Assembly: GCA_028869255.1 (NCBI GenBank)
Contig: CP110972.1
Span: forward strand, 6,238,001 to 6,302,000
Reading direction: 5' to 3'
Origin: Pseudomonas poae
Lineage (GTDB): Bacteria > Pseudomonadota > Gammaproteobacteria > Pseudomonadales > Pseudomonadaceae
DNA: 64,000 nt
Numbering within the stretch: position 1 is the first letter of the stretch; every line of letters begins with the position of its first letter. Below, piece by piece: positions 28,645-37,245 of this stretch. Both the position numbers and the translations under genes were made by a program. Under the pieces are notes generated by a model. It did no database searches. It was not told the origin of the DNA and saw only the letters and a program-made list of their open reading frames with translations.

Positions 28645-29234
28645 ACGCCCACGATTTGCTCTGGGGCATGGCCCCGGCGCATCTGCCTGCCGAGGCTCCG
28701 GCCTGGGCGGTGGAAGCGATTGGCGCTGGCCACCCGGTGGTGGTGCGCCGCGCCCTCGCCGAGCCGGGCTATGTGGCGGTCGGGGTGCGCGGGCGTTTGC
28801 GCGAGCAGCGCTTGGCGGCGGTAATGCCCAGTGCGGCGGTGCAACGGCGCGTGGCGCCGGAAGCCTTGCGCGGTGTGGTGACGTCACGGGATTTGCCGGC
28901 GTTGCGCGCACTCGCCGCCCTGCGGCCGGTGCTGGCGCAGGAGGCCTGGGGCGTCACGGGCAGCGCGGGTTTCGAGTTGGCCAGCGGGGTCGAAGCCCTG
29001 CATGCCATGAGTGATCTGGATTTGATTTTGCGCACGCCCGAGCCGTTGGCCCGAGGTGATGCGCAAGCTCTGCTGGCGATTCTGGACACGGCAGAGTGCG
29101 CCGTGGACCTGCAACTGCAAACCCCGTTTGGCGCCGTTGCCTTGCGCGAATGGGCCGGTGGGTCACGCCGCGTGCTGCTGAAAACCGCCAGCGGCGCGCA
29201 CCTTGTGCTCAACCCTTGGCAGGCGGTGGCATGA
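28638..29234 (+). CDS. mdcG: Malonate decarboxylase holo-ACP synthase MdcG
   Basis: A 198-residue nucleotidyltransferase-like enzyme that transfers the triphosphoribosyl-dephospho-CoA prosthetic group to MdcC. The metal-binding motif is MSDLDLILRTPE near residues 117-128, after the conserved GSAGFELASG. The start is ambiguous: ATG 28638 or GTG 28641 (VNAHDLLWG). The ribosome site CGGGAG spaces better for the GTG. It overlaps mdcE and mdcH. Confidence 0.93.
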   Translation: MVNAHDLLWGMAPAHLPAEAPAWAVEAIGAGHPVVVRRALAEPGYVAVGVRGRLREQRLAAVMPSAAVQRRVAPEALRGVVTSRDLPALRALAALRPVLAQEAWGVTGSAGFELASGVEALHAMSDLDLILRTPEPLARGDAQALLAILDTAECAVDLQLQTPFGAVALREWAGGSRRVLLKTASGAHLVLNPWQAVA

Positions 29235-30130
29235 GCAGCCTTCTGGTGTTTCCCGGGCAGGGCGCGCAACGGCCGGGCATGCTCCGGGCGTTGCCGGCCG
29301 CTGTGCTGGAGCACGCCAGTGAGGTGTTGGGTGAAGACGTTCGCGCATTGGATTCGGCTGAGGCCCTGGCGAGTACCCGCGCTGTTCAGCTGTGCCTGTT
29401 GATCACCGGCGTGGCCCACGCCCGCCAGTTGCAGCACACGCCCGATTACGTGGCGGGCCTGTCCATCGGCGCCTATCCGGCAGCGGTCATCGCCGGTGCC
29501 CTGGACTTTGCCGACGCGCTGAAACTGGTCAGCTTGCGTGGCGAACTGATGCAAAACGCTTATCCACACGGCTACGGCATGACCGCGATCATCGGCCCGG
29601 CGTTATCCACCGTCGAATCGTTGCTGGCCGAAACCCACAGCCCCGACACCCCGGTGTACCTGGCCAATATCAATGCCGATAACCAGACCGTGATCGCCGG
29701 CAGCAACGCGGCGATGCAGCGTGTTGCAGAACGCATCAAGGGCAACGGGGTCGCCAAGCGCCTGGCCGTCAGCGTGCCGTCCCACTGCGCGCTGCTGGAC
29801 GCGTCGGCACAGGCCCTGGCGCAAGCCTTTGTAACGCTCAAAGCACCGCGCGTCACCTACCTGAGCAGCACGCGTGCGCGGCCGATCCACAACCCCGAAC
29901 AGCTGCGCGATGACTTGGCCTTCAACATGTGCCGCATCGTTGACTGGCGCGGCACCGTGCAAAGCGCCTATGAGCGCGGCGTGCGCCTGCAGATCGAACT
30001 GCCGCCGGGCAGCGTGCTCACCGGCCTGTCACGCCGGGTGTTTGAACAAGGCACCGTGATGGCCTGCGAAGGTGCGCGCCTGGACACCTTGCAGGCCCTG
30101 CTTCAAGAGGAGGAACACCGCCACCGATAA
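29231..30130 (+). CDS. mdcH: Malonyl-CoA:ACP transacylase MdcH (epsilon subunit)
   Basis: A 299-residue FabD-like acyltransferase that loads malonyl on the carrier protein to start the cycle. FPGQGAQRPGM opens the protein and the nucleophile serine is in GLSIGAYPA near residue 81; the oxyanion His lies in SVPSHCALLD. The start overlaps mdcG by 4 nt. Confidence 0.95.
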   Translation: MSSLLVFPGQGAQRPGMLRALPAAVLEHASEVLGEDVRALDSAEALASTRAVQLCLLITGVAHARQLQHTPDYVAGLSIGAYPAAVIAGALDFADALKLVSLRGELMQNAYPHGYGMTAIIGPALSTVESLLAETHSPDTPVYLANINADNQTVIAGSNAAMQRVAERIKGNGVAKRLAVSVPSHCALLDASAQALAQAFVTLKAPRVTYLSSTRARPIHNPEQLRDDLAFNMCRIVDWRGTVQSAYERGVRLQIELPPGSVLTGLSRRVFEQGTVMACEGARLDTLQALLQEEEHRHR

Positions 30131-30197
30131 AGCACCACCCAAGGCTTTCGAAGCACAAAAACAACAATTTCGATCGAGCACTTTGAGGACAACAACA

Positions 30198-30611
30198 ATG
30201 ATTATTTACGGTGTGGCATTGCTGGCGATCTGCACGCTCGCGGGCGTGATCATGGGCGACATGCTTGGCGTGTTGCTCGGCGTCAAATCCAACGTGGGCG
30301 GTGTAGGCATCGCGATGATCCTGCTGATCTGCGCCCGCCTGTGGATGCAAAAACGCGGCGGCATGACCAAGGATTGCGAAATGGGCGTGGGCTTCTGGGG
30401 CGCGATGTACATCCCCGTGGTGGTCGCGATGGCCGCGCAGCAAAACGTGGTGACGGCCCTGCACGGCGGCCCGGTTGCGGTGCTCGCGGCGATTGGTTCG
30501 GTGGTGGTGTGTGGTTGCACCATCGCCCTGATCAGCCGCACTCACAAGGGCGAGCCGTTGCCCGATGAAGAGCCGCTGATCACACCGACGCCTGTCGTGG
30601 GAGGCCGCTGA
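30198..30611 (+). CDS. mdcL: Malonate transporter small subunit MadL/MdcL
   Basis: A 137-residue membrane protein with about four hydrophobic segments (MIIYGVALLAICTLAGVIMG; VGGVGIAMILLICARLWMQ; MYIPVVVAMAAQQNVV; VAVLAAIGSVVVCGCTIALI). It pairs with MadM to import malonate. A 67-bp gap separates it from mdcH; it is followed by mdcM after one base. Confidence 0.93.
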   Translation: MIIYGVALLAICTLAGVIMGDMLGVLLGVKSNVGGVGIAMILLICARLWMQKRGGMTKDCEMGVGFWGAMYIPVVVAMAAQQNVVTALHGGPVAVLAAIGSVVVCGCTIALISRTHKGEPLPDEEPLITPTPVVGGR

Positions 30612-30612
30612 T

Positions 30613-31377
30613 ATGTGGGATCTCATCGAAAAAGGCTTGGAACATAACGGCCTGATCACCGCGTTTGCCTTCGTTGGCGTGGTGATGTGGATTTCCGTGG
30701 TGCTGTCCAAGCGCCTGACCTTCGGGCGCATTCACGGCTCGGCAATTGCCATCGTGATCGGCCTGGTACTGGCCTGGGTTGGCGGCACGATCACTGGCGG
30801 GCAAAAAGGCCTGGCCGACCTGGCGCTGTTCTCCGGCATCGGCTTGATGGGCGGCGCCATGTTGCGTGACTTCGCCATCGTGGCCACGGCGTTTGAGGTG
30901 CAAGCCACCGAGGCGCGCAAAGCCGGGATGATTGGTGTGATCGCGCTGCTGCTGGGCACGATCCTGCCGTTTATCGTCGGCGCGAGCATGGCCTGGGTGT
31001 TTGGTTATCGCGATGCAATCAGCATGACCACCATCGGCGCGGGCGCCGTGACCTACATTGTTGGCCCGGTGACCGGCGCGGCGATTGGCGCGACCTCGGA
31101 TGTGATGGCGCTGTCGATTGCCACCGGGTTGATCAAGGCGATTCTGGTGATGGTCGGCACGCCCGTGGCGGCGCGTTGGATGGGCTTGGACAACCCGCGT
31201 TCGGCGATGGTGTTTGGTGGGCTGGCCGGCACGGTGAGTGGGGTGACGGCCGGGCTGGCGGCGACGGATCGGCGGTTGGTGCCGTATGGCGCGCTGACGG
31301 CGACGTTCCACACCGGGCTTGGGTGTTTGCTTGGGCCTTCGCTGCTGTACTTTATTGTGCGTGGGCTGGTCGGTTAA
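30613..31377 (+). CDS. mdcM: Malonate transporter large subunit MadM/MdcM
   Basis: A 254-residue inner-membrane permease subunit with roughly eight hydrophobic helices (for example TAFAFVGVVMWISVVLS, LALFSGIGLMGGAMLRDFAI, AVTYIVGPVTGAAIGATSDV). It forms the sodium- or proton-coupled malonate importer with MdcL. One base separates it from mdcL. A REPIN follows its stop, before the convergent mdcR. Confidence 0.93.
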   Translation: MWDLIEKGLEHNGLITAFAFVGVVMWISVVLSKRLTFGRIHGSAIAIVIGLVLAWVGGTITGGQKGLADLALFSGIGLMGGAMLRDFAIVATAFEVQATEARKAGMIGVIALLLGTILPFIVGASMAWVFGYRDAISMTTIGAGAVTYIVGPVTGAAIGATSDVMALSIATGLIKAILVMVGTPVAARWMGLDNPRSAMVFGGLAGTVSGVTAGLAATDRRLVPYGALTATFHTGLGCLLGPSLLYFIVRGLVG

Positions 31378-31408
31378 CCCCCGATACAGGGTTGTCTGGT
31401 CTGGCGTC

Positions 31409-31474
31409 TTCGCGAGCAAGCCCGCTCCCACAGTTGGAATGCATTTCAAATGTGGGAGCGGGCTTGCTCGCGAA
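31409..31474. repeat. REP pair (GCGGGCTTGCTCGCGAA family)
   Basis: TTCGCGAGCAAGCCCGCTCC and its inverted partner around a short AT-rich centre between convergent mdcM and mdcR. The strong hairpin could stop transcription from both sides. Confidence 0.85.
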
Positions 31475-31483
31475 AGCGGTTTT

Positions 31484-32404
31484 TCAGACTGTCACTTGCC
31501 GGTTGGCATACATCCGACACTCTGCCAGCAACGCCAGCAAGTTTGGATCGCGCTCCTTGGCCTTCAAGAACACCACACCAATATGCTGCTGCAACCTGTA
31601 CCTCGGTTGCAGCGGTATCAGCTTCACGCGGTTTTCATACACCGCCGCAATCCTTCCCGGCAGCAGCGCATAGCCCACCCCCGAACTGACCATGCTCAAC
31701 AGCGTGAAAATGTCATTCACCTGCATCGCCACCTTCGGCTCGAACCCCGCCTGCTTGAACACACGGTTGCCATCCTGGTGGGTGGCGAAGCCTTGGGTGA
31801 GGGTGATGAAGGTGGCGTCGCGCACGTCGGCCAGGTCGATTTGCTGCTCGCGGTCGAACGGTGAGTCGGCCGGCGTGGCGAGGAAGATGTCGTCCGAGAA
31901 CAGCGCGATCTGTTCGCAGTCGGGGTCGTTGGCGTGTTCGTCGAGGGAGATCAGAATCGCGTCCACCTCCATGTTCTTGAGTTTGTAGAGCAGGTCGAAG
32001 TTAGAGCCCAGGATCAGGTCGATATTCAGTTCGCTGCGCCTGATTTTCAGGCCCATGATCAGTTGCGGCACGGTTTTTACCGTGAGCGAATACAGCGAGC
32101 CGAGCTTGAAACGTTCGGCGGAGAACCCGGCGGCCTCGCGGGTGAGGCGCACGCTGTCGACCACATCGGCGACGAGCTTTTGTGCGCGCTCTTCCAGCAC
32201 ATAAGCGCTTTCCAGCGGCGTGAGGTTGCGCCCTTCGTGTTTGAACAGCGGGCAGCGCAGGGCGTTTTCCAGGGAGTGGATGGCGCGGTGCACGCTGACG
32301 TTGCTGGTTTGCAACTCGGCGGCGGCGCGGGCCAGGTTGCCGGTGCGCATGAACGCCAGGAAGATTTCCAGTTTCTTGAGAGTGAATTCTTCGTCGATCA
32401 GCAT
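31484..32404 (-). CDS. mdcR: LysR-family regulator of the malonate decarboxylase operon MdcR
   Basis: A 306-residue LTTR. The winged helix-turn-helix occupies about residues 8-65 (LKKLEIFLAFMRTGNLARAA; NVSVHRAIHSLENALRCPLF), followed by a periplasmic-binding-like effector domain. The start at 32404 (MLIDEEFTLKKLEIF) is used because the extra upstream codons fit no homologue. It is convergent with mdcM, and is likely to activate mdcA in response to malonate through the repeat at 24140 (inference). Confidence 0.93.
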   Translation of the reverse strand: MLIDEEFTLKKLEIFLAFMRTGNLARAAAELQTSNVSVHRAIHSLENALRCPLFKHEGRNLTPLESAYVLEERAQKLVADVVDSVRLTREAAGFSAERFKLGSLYSLTVKTVPQLIMGLKIRRSELNIDLILGSNFDLLYKLKNMEVDAILISLDEHANDPDCEQIALFSDDIFLATPADSPFDREQQIDLADVRDATFITLTQGFATHQDGNRVFKQAGFEPKVAMQVNDIFTLLSMVSSGVGYALLPGRIAAVYENRVKLIPLQPRYRLQQHIGVVFLKAKERDPNLLALLAECRMYANRQVTV

Positions 32405-32548
32405 GGCCGTGGCTCTTGTTCGAATGCCGTCGATTGTGCCCGCAAAACTGCTTGGCGTCCTCGGAACGTCATAAGCCGCTTGCACTCTTATGCGCAAGGT
32501 TGGACGCTTGCCAACCTGAACTTAACGGTTACGGGAGGTCAGTGACAG

Positions 32549-33166
32549 ATGTACCACGGGGAACGATTCAACGCCTGGAGCCATTTGCTCGGTGCAGTCG
32601 CGGCGTGTATTGGCGCCGTGTGGATGTTGGTGGTCGCGAGCCTGGATGGCAGCCCCTGGAAAATCGTCAGCGTGGCGATTTATGGCTTTACGTTGATGGT
32701 GCTGTACAGCGCCTCCACCGTGTACCACAGCGTGCAGGGGCGGCGAAAAGAGATCATGCAGAAGGTTGATCACTTTTCGATCTACCTGCTGATCGCCGGC
32801 AGTTACACGCCGTTTTGCCTGGTGACCTTAAGAGGCCCGTGGGGCTGGACGCTGTTTGGAATTGTGTGGGGGCTGGCGGTGATCGGCATCCTGCAGGAGA
32901 TCAAGCCGCGTTCCGAGGCGCGGATTTTGTCGATTGTGATCTACGCGGTGATGGGCTGGATCGTGCTGGTGGCGGTCAAGCCGCTGATCGCTGCGCTGGG
33001 TACGGCAGGGTTTGTGTGGCTGGCGTCGGGCGGGGTGTTGTACACCGTCGGCATTATCTTTTTTGCCTTGGAGGACCGCTTGCGGCATTCCCATGGGATC
33101 TGGCATTTGTTCGTGATCGGCGGGAGCCTGCTGCACTTTGTGGCGATCATGCACTACGTGCTCTGA
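32549..33166 (+). CDS. Hemolysin III (PAQR/YqfA) family membrane protein
   Basis: A 205-residue seven-helix protein of the HlyIII/PAQR family. Conserved histidine sites are visible in GERFNAWSHLLGAVAACIG, SASTVYHSVQGRRKEIMQKVDHFSIYLLIAGSYTPF and the C-terminal HGIWHLFVIGGSLLHFVAIM. These bind a metal in the family; the bacterial role concerns membrane homeostasis and is not well defined. Upstream 144 bp separate it from mdcR, divergent. REPIN after the stop. Confidence 0.92.
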   Translation: MYHGERFNAWSHLLGAVAACIGAVWMLVVASLDGSPWKIVSVAIYGFTLMVLYSASTVYHSVQGRRKEIMQKVDHFSIYLLIAGSYTPFCLVTLRGPWGWTLFGIVWGLAVIGILQEIKPRSEARILSIVIYAVMGWIVLVAVKPLIAALGTAGFVWLASGGVLYTVGIIFFALEDRLRHSHGIWHLFVIGGSLLHFVAIMHYVL

Positions 33167-33168
33167 CC

Positions 33169-33242
33169 TGTGGGGGCTGGCTTGCCTGCGATAGCATCGC
33201 CTCGACCGAGCCGCCTGCATCGCAGGCAAGCCAGCTCCCACA
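33169..33242. repeat. REPIN (GGGGGCTGGCTTGCC variant)
   Basis: Inverted arms TGTGGGGGCTGGCTTGCCTG and complement, with a G-for-A change in the left arm, between hlyIII and rsmE (convergent). Confidence 0.85.
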
Positions 33243-33266
33243 TTGGAATGGGTTTGCAACGCTGGG

Positions 33267-33986
33267 TTAGAAGTCGCCCCAGAGTTGCTGGGCTACTGCC
33301 AACGCCACCACCGGCGCCGTCTCGGTGCGCAAAACGCGCGGGCCGAGGCGGGCGGCATGGTAGCCGGCGCCTTGAGCCGCTTCGACTTCCCCATCGGTCA
33401 GCCCACCCTCAGGCCCGATCAGGAAGGCCAGGCTCGCAGGCTTGGCGTGGCTGACCATCGGCTCGGCCACCGGGTGCAGCACCAGCTTCAAATCCGCCTC
33501 GGCCTGCTTCAGCCAGTCCGCCAGCAACAGCGGCGGGTGGATCACCGGCACTGTCGAACGCCCGCATTGCTCGCATGCGCTGATCGCCACCTGGCGCCAG
33601 TGCAGCAGGCGTTTGTCGGCGCGTTCGTCTTTCAGGCGGACTTCGCAGCGCTCGCTGAAAATCGGCGTGATTGCATTCACGCCCAGCTCAGTGGCTTTCT
33701 GGATCGCCCAGTCCATGCGCTCGCCCCGGGACAGGCCCTGGCCGAGGTGGATGTGCAGCGGCGATTCGGTCTGGCCGGCGAAGCTTTGCGTCAGTTGCAC
33801 GGTGACGCGTTTTTTACCGACTTCCAGCAAGCTGCCCAGGAACTCCTGGCCGGAGCCGTCGAACAGCTGCACGGCGTCGCCTTCAACCATGCGCAACACG
33901 CGGCTGATGTAGTGCGCCTGGGCTTCGGGTAATTCATGGTCGCCGAGGCTCAGCGGGGTGTCGGTGAAGAAGCGGGACAGTCTCAT
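33267..33986 (-). CDS. rsmE: 16S rRNA (uracil-1498-N3)-methyltransferase RsmE
   Basis: A 239-residue SPOUT methyltransferase modifying U1498 in the decoding site. The N-terminal PUA-like part (MRLSRFFTDTPLSLGDHELPE; HYISRVLRMVEGDAVQLFDG) precedes the knotted SAM domain with LAFLIGPEGGLTDGEVEAA and LGPRVLRTETAPVVAL. It follows bioA on the same strand with a REPIN between them. Confidence 0.96.
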   Translation of the reverse strand: MRLSRFFTDTPLSLGDHELPEAQAHYISRVLRMVEGDAVQLFDGSGQEFLGSLLEVGKKRVTVQLTQSFAGQTESPLHIHLGQGLSRGERMDWAIQKATELGVNAITPIFSERCEVRLKDERADKRLLHWRQVAISACEQCGRSTVPVIHPPLLLADWLKQAEADLKLVLHPVAEPMVSHAKPASLAFLIGPEGGLTDGEVEAAQGAGYHAARLGPRVLRTETAPVVALAVAQQLWGDF

Positions 33987-34034
33987 TTCTGTTCTCTGGA
34001 AAAAGTACGAAGCCTATGGGGCTTACTGACTAAT

Positions 34035-34167
34035 TGTGGCGAGCGGGCTTGCCCGCGCTGGGCTGCGAAGCAGCCCCCAAACTGGCTATCGCGTTTTATC
34101 TGACGGATTGCGGTGCTCTTGCTGGGGCTGCTGCGCAGCCCAACGCGGGCAAGCCCGCTCGCCACAA
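34035..34167. repeat. REPIN (GTGGCGAGCGGGCTTGCCCGC family)
   Basis: Inverted TTGTGGCGAGCGGGCTTGCC arms and inner GCTGGGCTGCGAAGCAGCCC segments between bioA and rsmE. Confidence 0.85.
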
Positions 34168-34175
34168 GCGCGTGT

Positions 34176-35582
34176 TTAGCCGGGATCGCGGAAGCCTGGG
34201 TGGAAATCTTTCGGCACCGCCACACTGACCCTGCTGTTGGTGGCGATGTCGATTCCTTCGCTGGCGACTTCGGCGAGGAAGTCGATCTGCTCCGGCGTAA
34301 TCACATACGGCGGCAAGAAGTACACCACGCTGCCCAACGGCCGCAACAGTGCGCCGCGTTCCAGTGCGTGCTCGAACACCTTCAGGCCACGCCGCTCCTG
34401 CCACGGGTAGGCGGTTTTGGTGGCTTTGTCCTGGACCATCTCGATGGCCAGCACCATGCCGGTCTGGCGCACTTCCGAGACGTGCGGGTGGTCCACCAGG
34501 TGCGCGGTGGCCGTGGCCATGCGCTGGGCCAGGGCCTTGTTGTTTTCGATGACGTTGTCTTCTTCGAAGATATCCAGGGTCGCCAGGGCCGCCGCGCACG
34601 CCAGCGGGTTGCCGGTGTAGCTGTGGGAGTGCAGGAAGGCGCGCAGGGTCGGGTAGTCGTCGTAGAAGGCGTCGTACACGTCGTCGGTGGTGACCACGGC
34701 CGCCAGCGGCAGGTAGCCGCCGGTCAGGGCCTTGGACAGGCACAGGAAGTCCGGGCGGATGCCGGCTTGCTCACAGGCGAACATCGTGCCGGTGCGGCCG
34801 AAGCCTACGGCGATCTCGTCGTGGATCAGGTGCACGCCGTAGCGGTCGCAGGCTTCGCGCAGCAGCTTGAGGTACACCGGGTGGTACATGCGCATGCCGC
34901 CGGCGCCCTGGATCAGCGGTTCGACGATTACCGCGGCGACGGTGTCGTGGTTCTCGGCCAGGGTCTGTTCCATGGCCAGGAACATAGTGCGCGAATGCTC
35001 TTCCCAGCTCATGCCTTCGGGGCGCAGGTAGCAATCCGGGCTTGGCACTTTGAGGGTGTCGAGCAGCAGCGCCTTGTAGGTTTCGGTAAACAACGGCACG
35101 TCGCCCACCGACATCGCGGCGATGGTTTCGCCGTGGTAGCTGTTGGTCAGGGTGACGAAGCGCTTTTTGTTCGGCAGGCCACGGTTGAGCCAATAGTGGA
35201 AGCTCATCTTCAACGCGACTTCGATGCACGATGACCCGTTATCGGCGTAAAAGCAGCGGGTCAGCCCCTCGGGCGTCATCGCCACCAGGCGCTCGGACAG
35301 CTCGATCACCGGCTGGTGGCTGAAACCGGCGAGGATCACGTGTTCCAGCTGGTCGACCTGGTCCTTGATGCGCTGGTTGATGCGCGGGTTGGCGTGGCCG
35401 AACACGTTGACCCACCAGGAGCTGACGGCGTCGAGGTAGCGCTTGCCTTCGAAGTCTTCCAGCCATACGCCTTCACCGCGTTTGATCGGGATCAGCGGCA
35501 GTTGCTGGTGGTCTTTCATCTGGGTGCAGGGATGCCACAGCACGGCGAGGTCGCGTTGCATCCACTGGTTGTTCAAGCCCAT
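34176..35582 (-). CDS. bioA: Adenosylmethionine-8-amino-7-oxononanoate aminotransferase BioA
   Basis: PLP enzyme of biotin synthesis that uses S-adenosylmethionine as amino donor. The 468 residues are normal for Pseudomonas. DNGSSCIEVALKMSFHYW, LIHDEIAVGFGRTGTMFACE and the PLP lysine in LCLSKALTGGYLPLAA are visible; RDLAVLWHPCTQMKDH is the substrate-side N-terminal motif. Other bio genes are not in the window. A 273-bp gap upstream (35583-35855) shows no gene. Confidence 0.96.
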   Translation of the reverse strand: MGLNNQWMQRDLAVLWHPCTQMKDHQQLPLIPIKRGEGVWLEDFEGKRYLDAVSSWWVNVFGHANPRINQRIKDQVDQLEHVILAGFSHQPVIELSERLVAMTPEGLTRCFYADNGSSCIEVALKMSFHYWLNRGLPNKKRFVTLTNSYHGETIAAMSVGDVPLFTETYKALLLDTLKVPSPDCYLRPEGMSWEEHSRTMFLAMEQTLAENHDTVAAVIVEPLIQGAGGMRMYHPVYLKLLREACDRYGVHLIHDEIAVGFGRTGTMFACEQAGIRPDFLCLSKALTGGYLPLAAVVTTDDVYDAFYDDYPTLRAFLHSHSYTGNPLACAAALATLDIFEEDNVIENNKALAQRMATATAHLVDHPHVSEVRQTGMVLAIEMVQDKATKTAYPWQERRGLKVFEHALERGALLRPLGSVVYFLPPYVITPEQIDFLAEVASEGIDIATNSRVSVAVPKDFHPGFRDPG

Positions 35583-35855
35583 CGGTTATCTCCTCGAAGC
35601 GGTCCTGCGGCGGGCGCAGGCGAAACAATCGCGCAAGCCTATGCAATGGGCGGCTATGCCACAACCCATTGCGGATGAATTGGAGGTAAAGACAGGACGG
35701 ACTGTCACGTTTCTCAGGAATAGTCCTTAATCCATTGTTAACGTACTGTGCATACTCTCAAGATCGTATTTCTCGATATTTCAAAGCGAAATTTTCGGCT
35801 TTAATTCGATAGGTAAATCGCTAGTCTTGGGCACAGTTCTTACAGGATCTTAGGA
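35583..35855. other. Intergenic region between bioA and cytochrome b561 genes
   Basis: It must hold the divergent promoters. Its right half is clearly AT-rich (around 35710-35850). I see no small gene and no named regulatory motif that I would defend. Confidence 0.5.
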
Positions 35856-36408
35856 ATGCAGCTACAGAACTCACCGACCCGCTATGGTTGGATAAGCGTT
35901 ATTTTGCACTGGGGCGTGGCTTTGGTGGTGTTTGGTCTGTTCGGCCTCGGCCTGTGGATGGTCGGCCTCGACTATTACGACGGCTGGCGCAAACATGGGC
36001 CTGAATTGCACAAGAGCATTGGCATCACGCTGTTTGCCGTCATGCTGGTGCGCATCGTCTGGCGTCTGCTCAGTCCGCCGCCGCCGCCCCTTGCCAGCTA
36101 CAGCCGCATGACTCGCATCGGTGCCGCATTTGGCCATGCGTTCCTTTATCTCGGGCTGTTTGCCGTGATGATTGCCGGTTACCTGATTTCCACCGCCGAC
36201 GGTGTCGGTATCCCGGTGTTTGGCCTGTTTGAAATTCCTGCCGTGGTTTCCGGGCTACCGGACCAGGCAGAACAACGCCGGCTTGGTGCACCTGTACCTC
36301 GCCTGGGTGTTGGTAGTCTTCGCCGGCTTGCACGGCGTGGCTGCGTTGAAACACCACTTTATCGATCGTGATGCGACCCTTACACGAATGCTGGGGCGCA
36401 AAGCCTGA
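35856..36408 (+). pseudogene. Cytochrome b561 family protein, single-base frameshift
   Basis: A four-helix diheme membrane protein of about 183 residues if one base is removed. The first frame gives helices with heme-ligand histidines (SVILHWGVALVVFGLFG; HKSIGITLFAVMLVRIVW; GHAFLYLGLFAVMIAGYL); the last (NAGLVHLYLAWVLVVFAGLHGVAALKHHF) is in the next frame. The junction is GCAGAACAAC at 36268-36276; removing one A of 36271-36272 restores ADNAGLVHLY. It is upstream of a YceI gene, the same pairing as E. coli yceJ-yceI. Confidence 0.87.
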
Positions 36409-36440
36409 TGTTCAACCTCGACTCACAAGGAATAGAAAGC

Positions 36441-37019
36441 ATGTTGAAAAAGACGCTCGCCGCTCTGGCAATCGGTACCGCTCTGCTGTCTGCCGGTCAG
36501 GTGATGGCCGCTGACTACAAGATCGACAAAGAAGGCCAGCACGCCTTCATCGACTGGAAAATCAGCCACCTGGGCTACAGCTATATCCACGGTACCTTCA
36601 AGGACTGGGATGGTTCTTTCAGCTGGGATGCCGCCAAGCCTGAAGCCAGCAAAATCGCGGTCGACGTGAAAACCGCCAGCCTGTGGTCCAACCACGCAGA
36701 GCGTGATAAGCACATCGCCAGCAAGGACTTCCTGGATGTTGGCAAGTTTGCAGACGCCAAGTTCGTTTCCACTGCCGTTAAATCCACCGGCGAAAAAACC
36801 GCTGATGTGACCGGCGACCTGACGTTCCACGGCGTGACCAAACCTGTGGTCTTCAAGGCTACTTTCAACGGTGAAGGCAAGGATCCATGGGGCGGTGAAC
36901 GTGCTGGCTTCAACGCCACCACCACGCTGAACCTGAACGACTTTGGCATCAAAGGCCCAGGCCCGTCTTCCCAGACCGTGGACCTGGACATCTCGCTGGA
37001 AGGTGTCAAACAGAAATAA
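36441..37019 (+). CDS. YceI family periplasmic protein
   Basis: A 192-residue lipocalin-like protein with a signal peptide ([23 protein letters not shown]) and the YceI body: [59 protein letters not shown]. The family binds isoprenoid-like lipids. The ATG at 36441 follows AAGGAATAGAAAGC and is chosen because it begins the signal peptide. It pairs with the cytochrome b561 gene and ends at a strong terminator. Confidence 0.95.
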   Translation: MLKKTLAALAIGTALLSAGQVMAADYKIDKEGQHAFIDWKISHLGYSYIHGTFKDWDGSFSWDAAKPEASKIAVDVKTASLWSNHAERDKHIASKDFLDVGKFADAKFVSTAVKSTGEKTADVTGDLTFHGVTKPVVFKATFNGEGKDPWGGERAGFNATTTLNLNDFGIKGPGPSSQTVDLDISLEGVKQK

Positions 37020-37035
37020 TTTCTGTTTTTACACG

Positions 37036-37066
37036 AAAAAACCGGATCCTGAGATCCGGTTTTTTT
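37036..37066 (+). terminator. Rho-independent terminator after yceI
   Basis: ACCGGATC (37041-37048) pairs with GATCCGGT (37053-37060) across a 4-nt loop, followed by seven Ts; A-run on the other side makes it usable in reverse. Confidence 0.92.
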
Positions 37067-37085
37067 ATGCCTGGAATGCACTCAA

Positions 37086-37172
37086 TGTGGGAGCTGGCTT
37101 GCCTGCGATGCGGGCACCTCGGAGCATCAGGCACACCGAGTCGATGCAAGCGCAGGCAAGCCAGCTCCCACA
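37086..37172. repeat. REPIN (GTGGGAGCTGGCTTGCC family)
   Basis: Inverted TGTGGGAGCTGGCTTGCCTG arms between the yceI terminator and the rhlE terminator. Confidence 0.85.
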
Positions 37173-37190
37173 GTTGAACTGTGTTGAGTC

Positions 37191-37225
37191 AAAAAAAATG
37201 CCCCGCCTCGAAAGAGGCGGGGCAT
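37191..37225 (-). terminator. Rho-independent terminator after rhlE
   Basis: ATGCCCCGCCTC (37198-37209) and GAGGCGGGGCAT (37214-37225) form a perfect 12-bp stem with a GAAA (plus strand) loop; eight As at 37191-37198 become the T-run on the minus strand. It lies 21 bp past the rhlE stop. Confidence 0.93.
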
Positions 37226-37245
37226 TTTCTATGGCGCTTTGAAAC

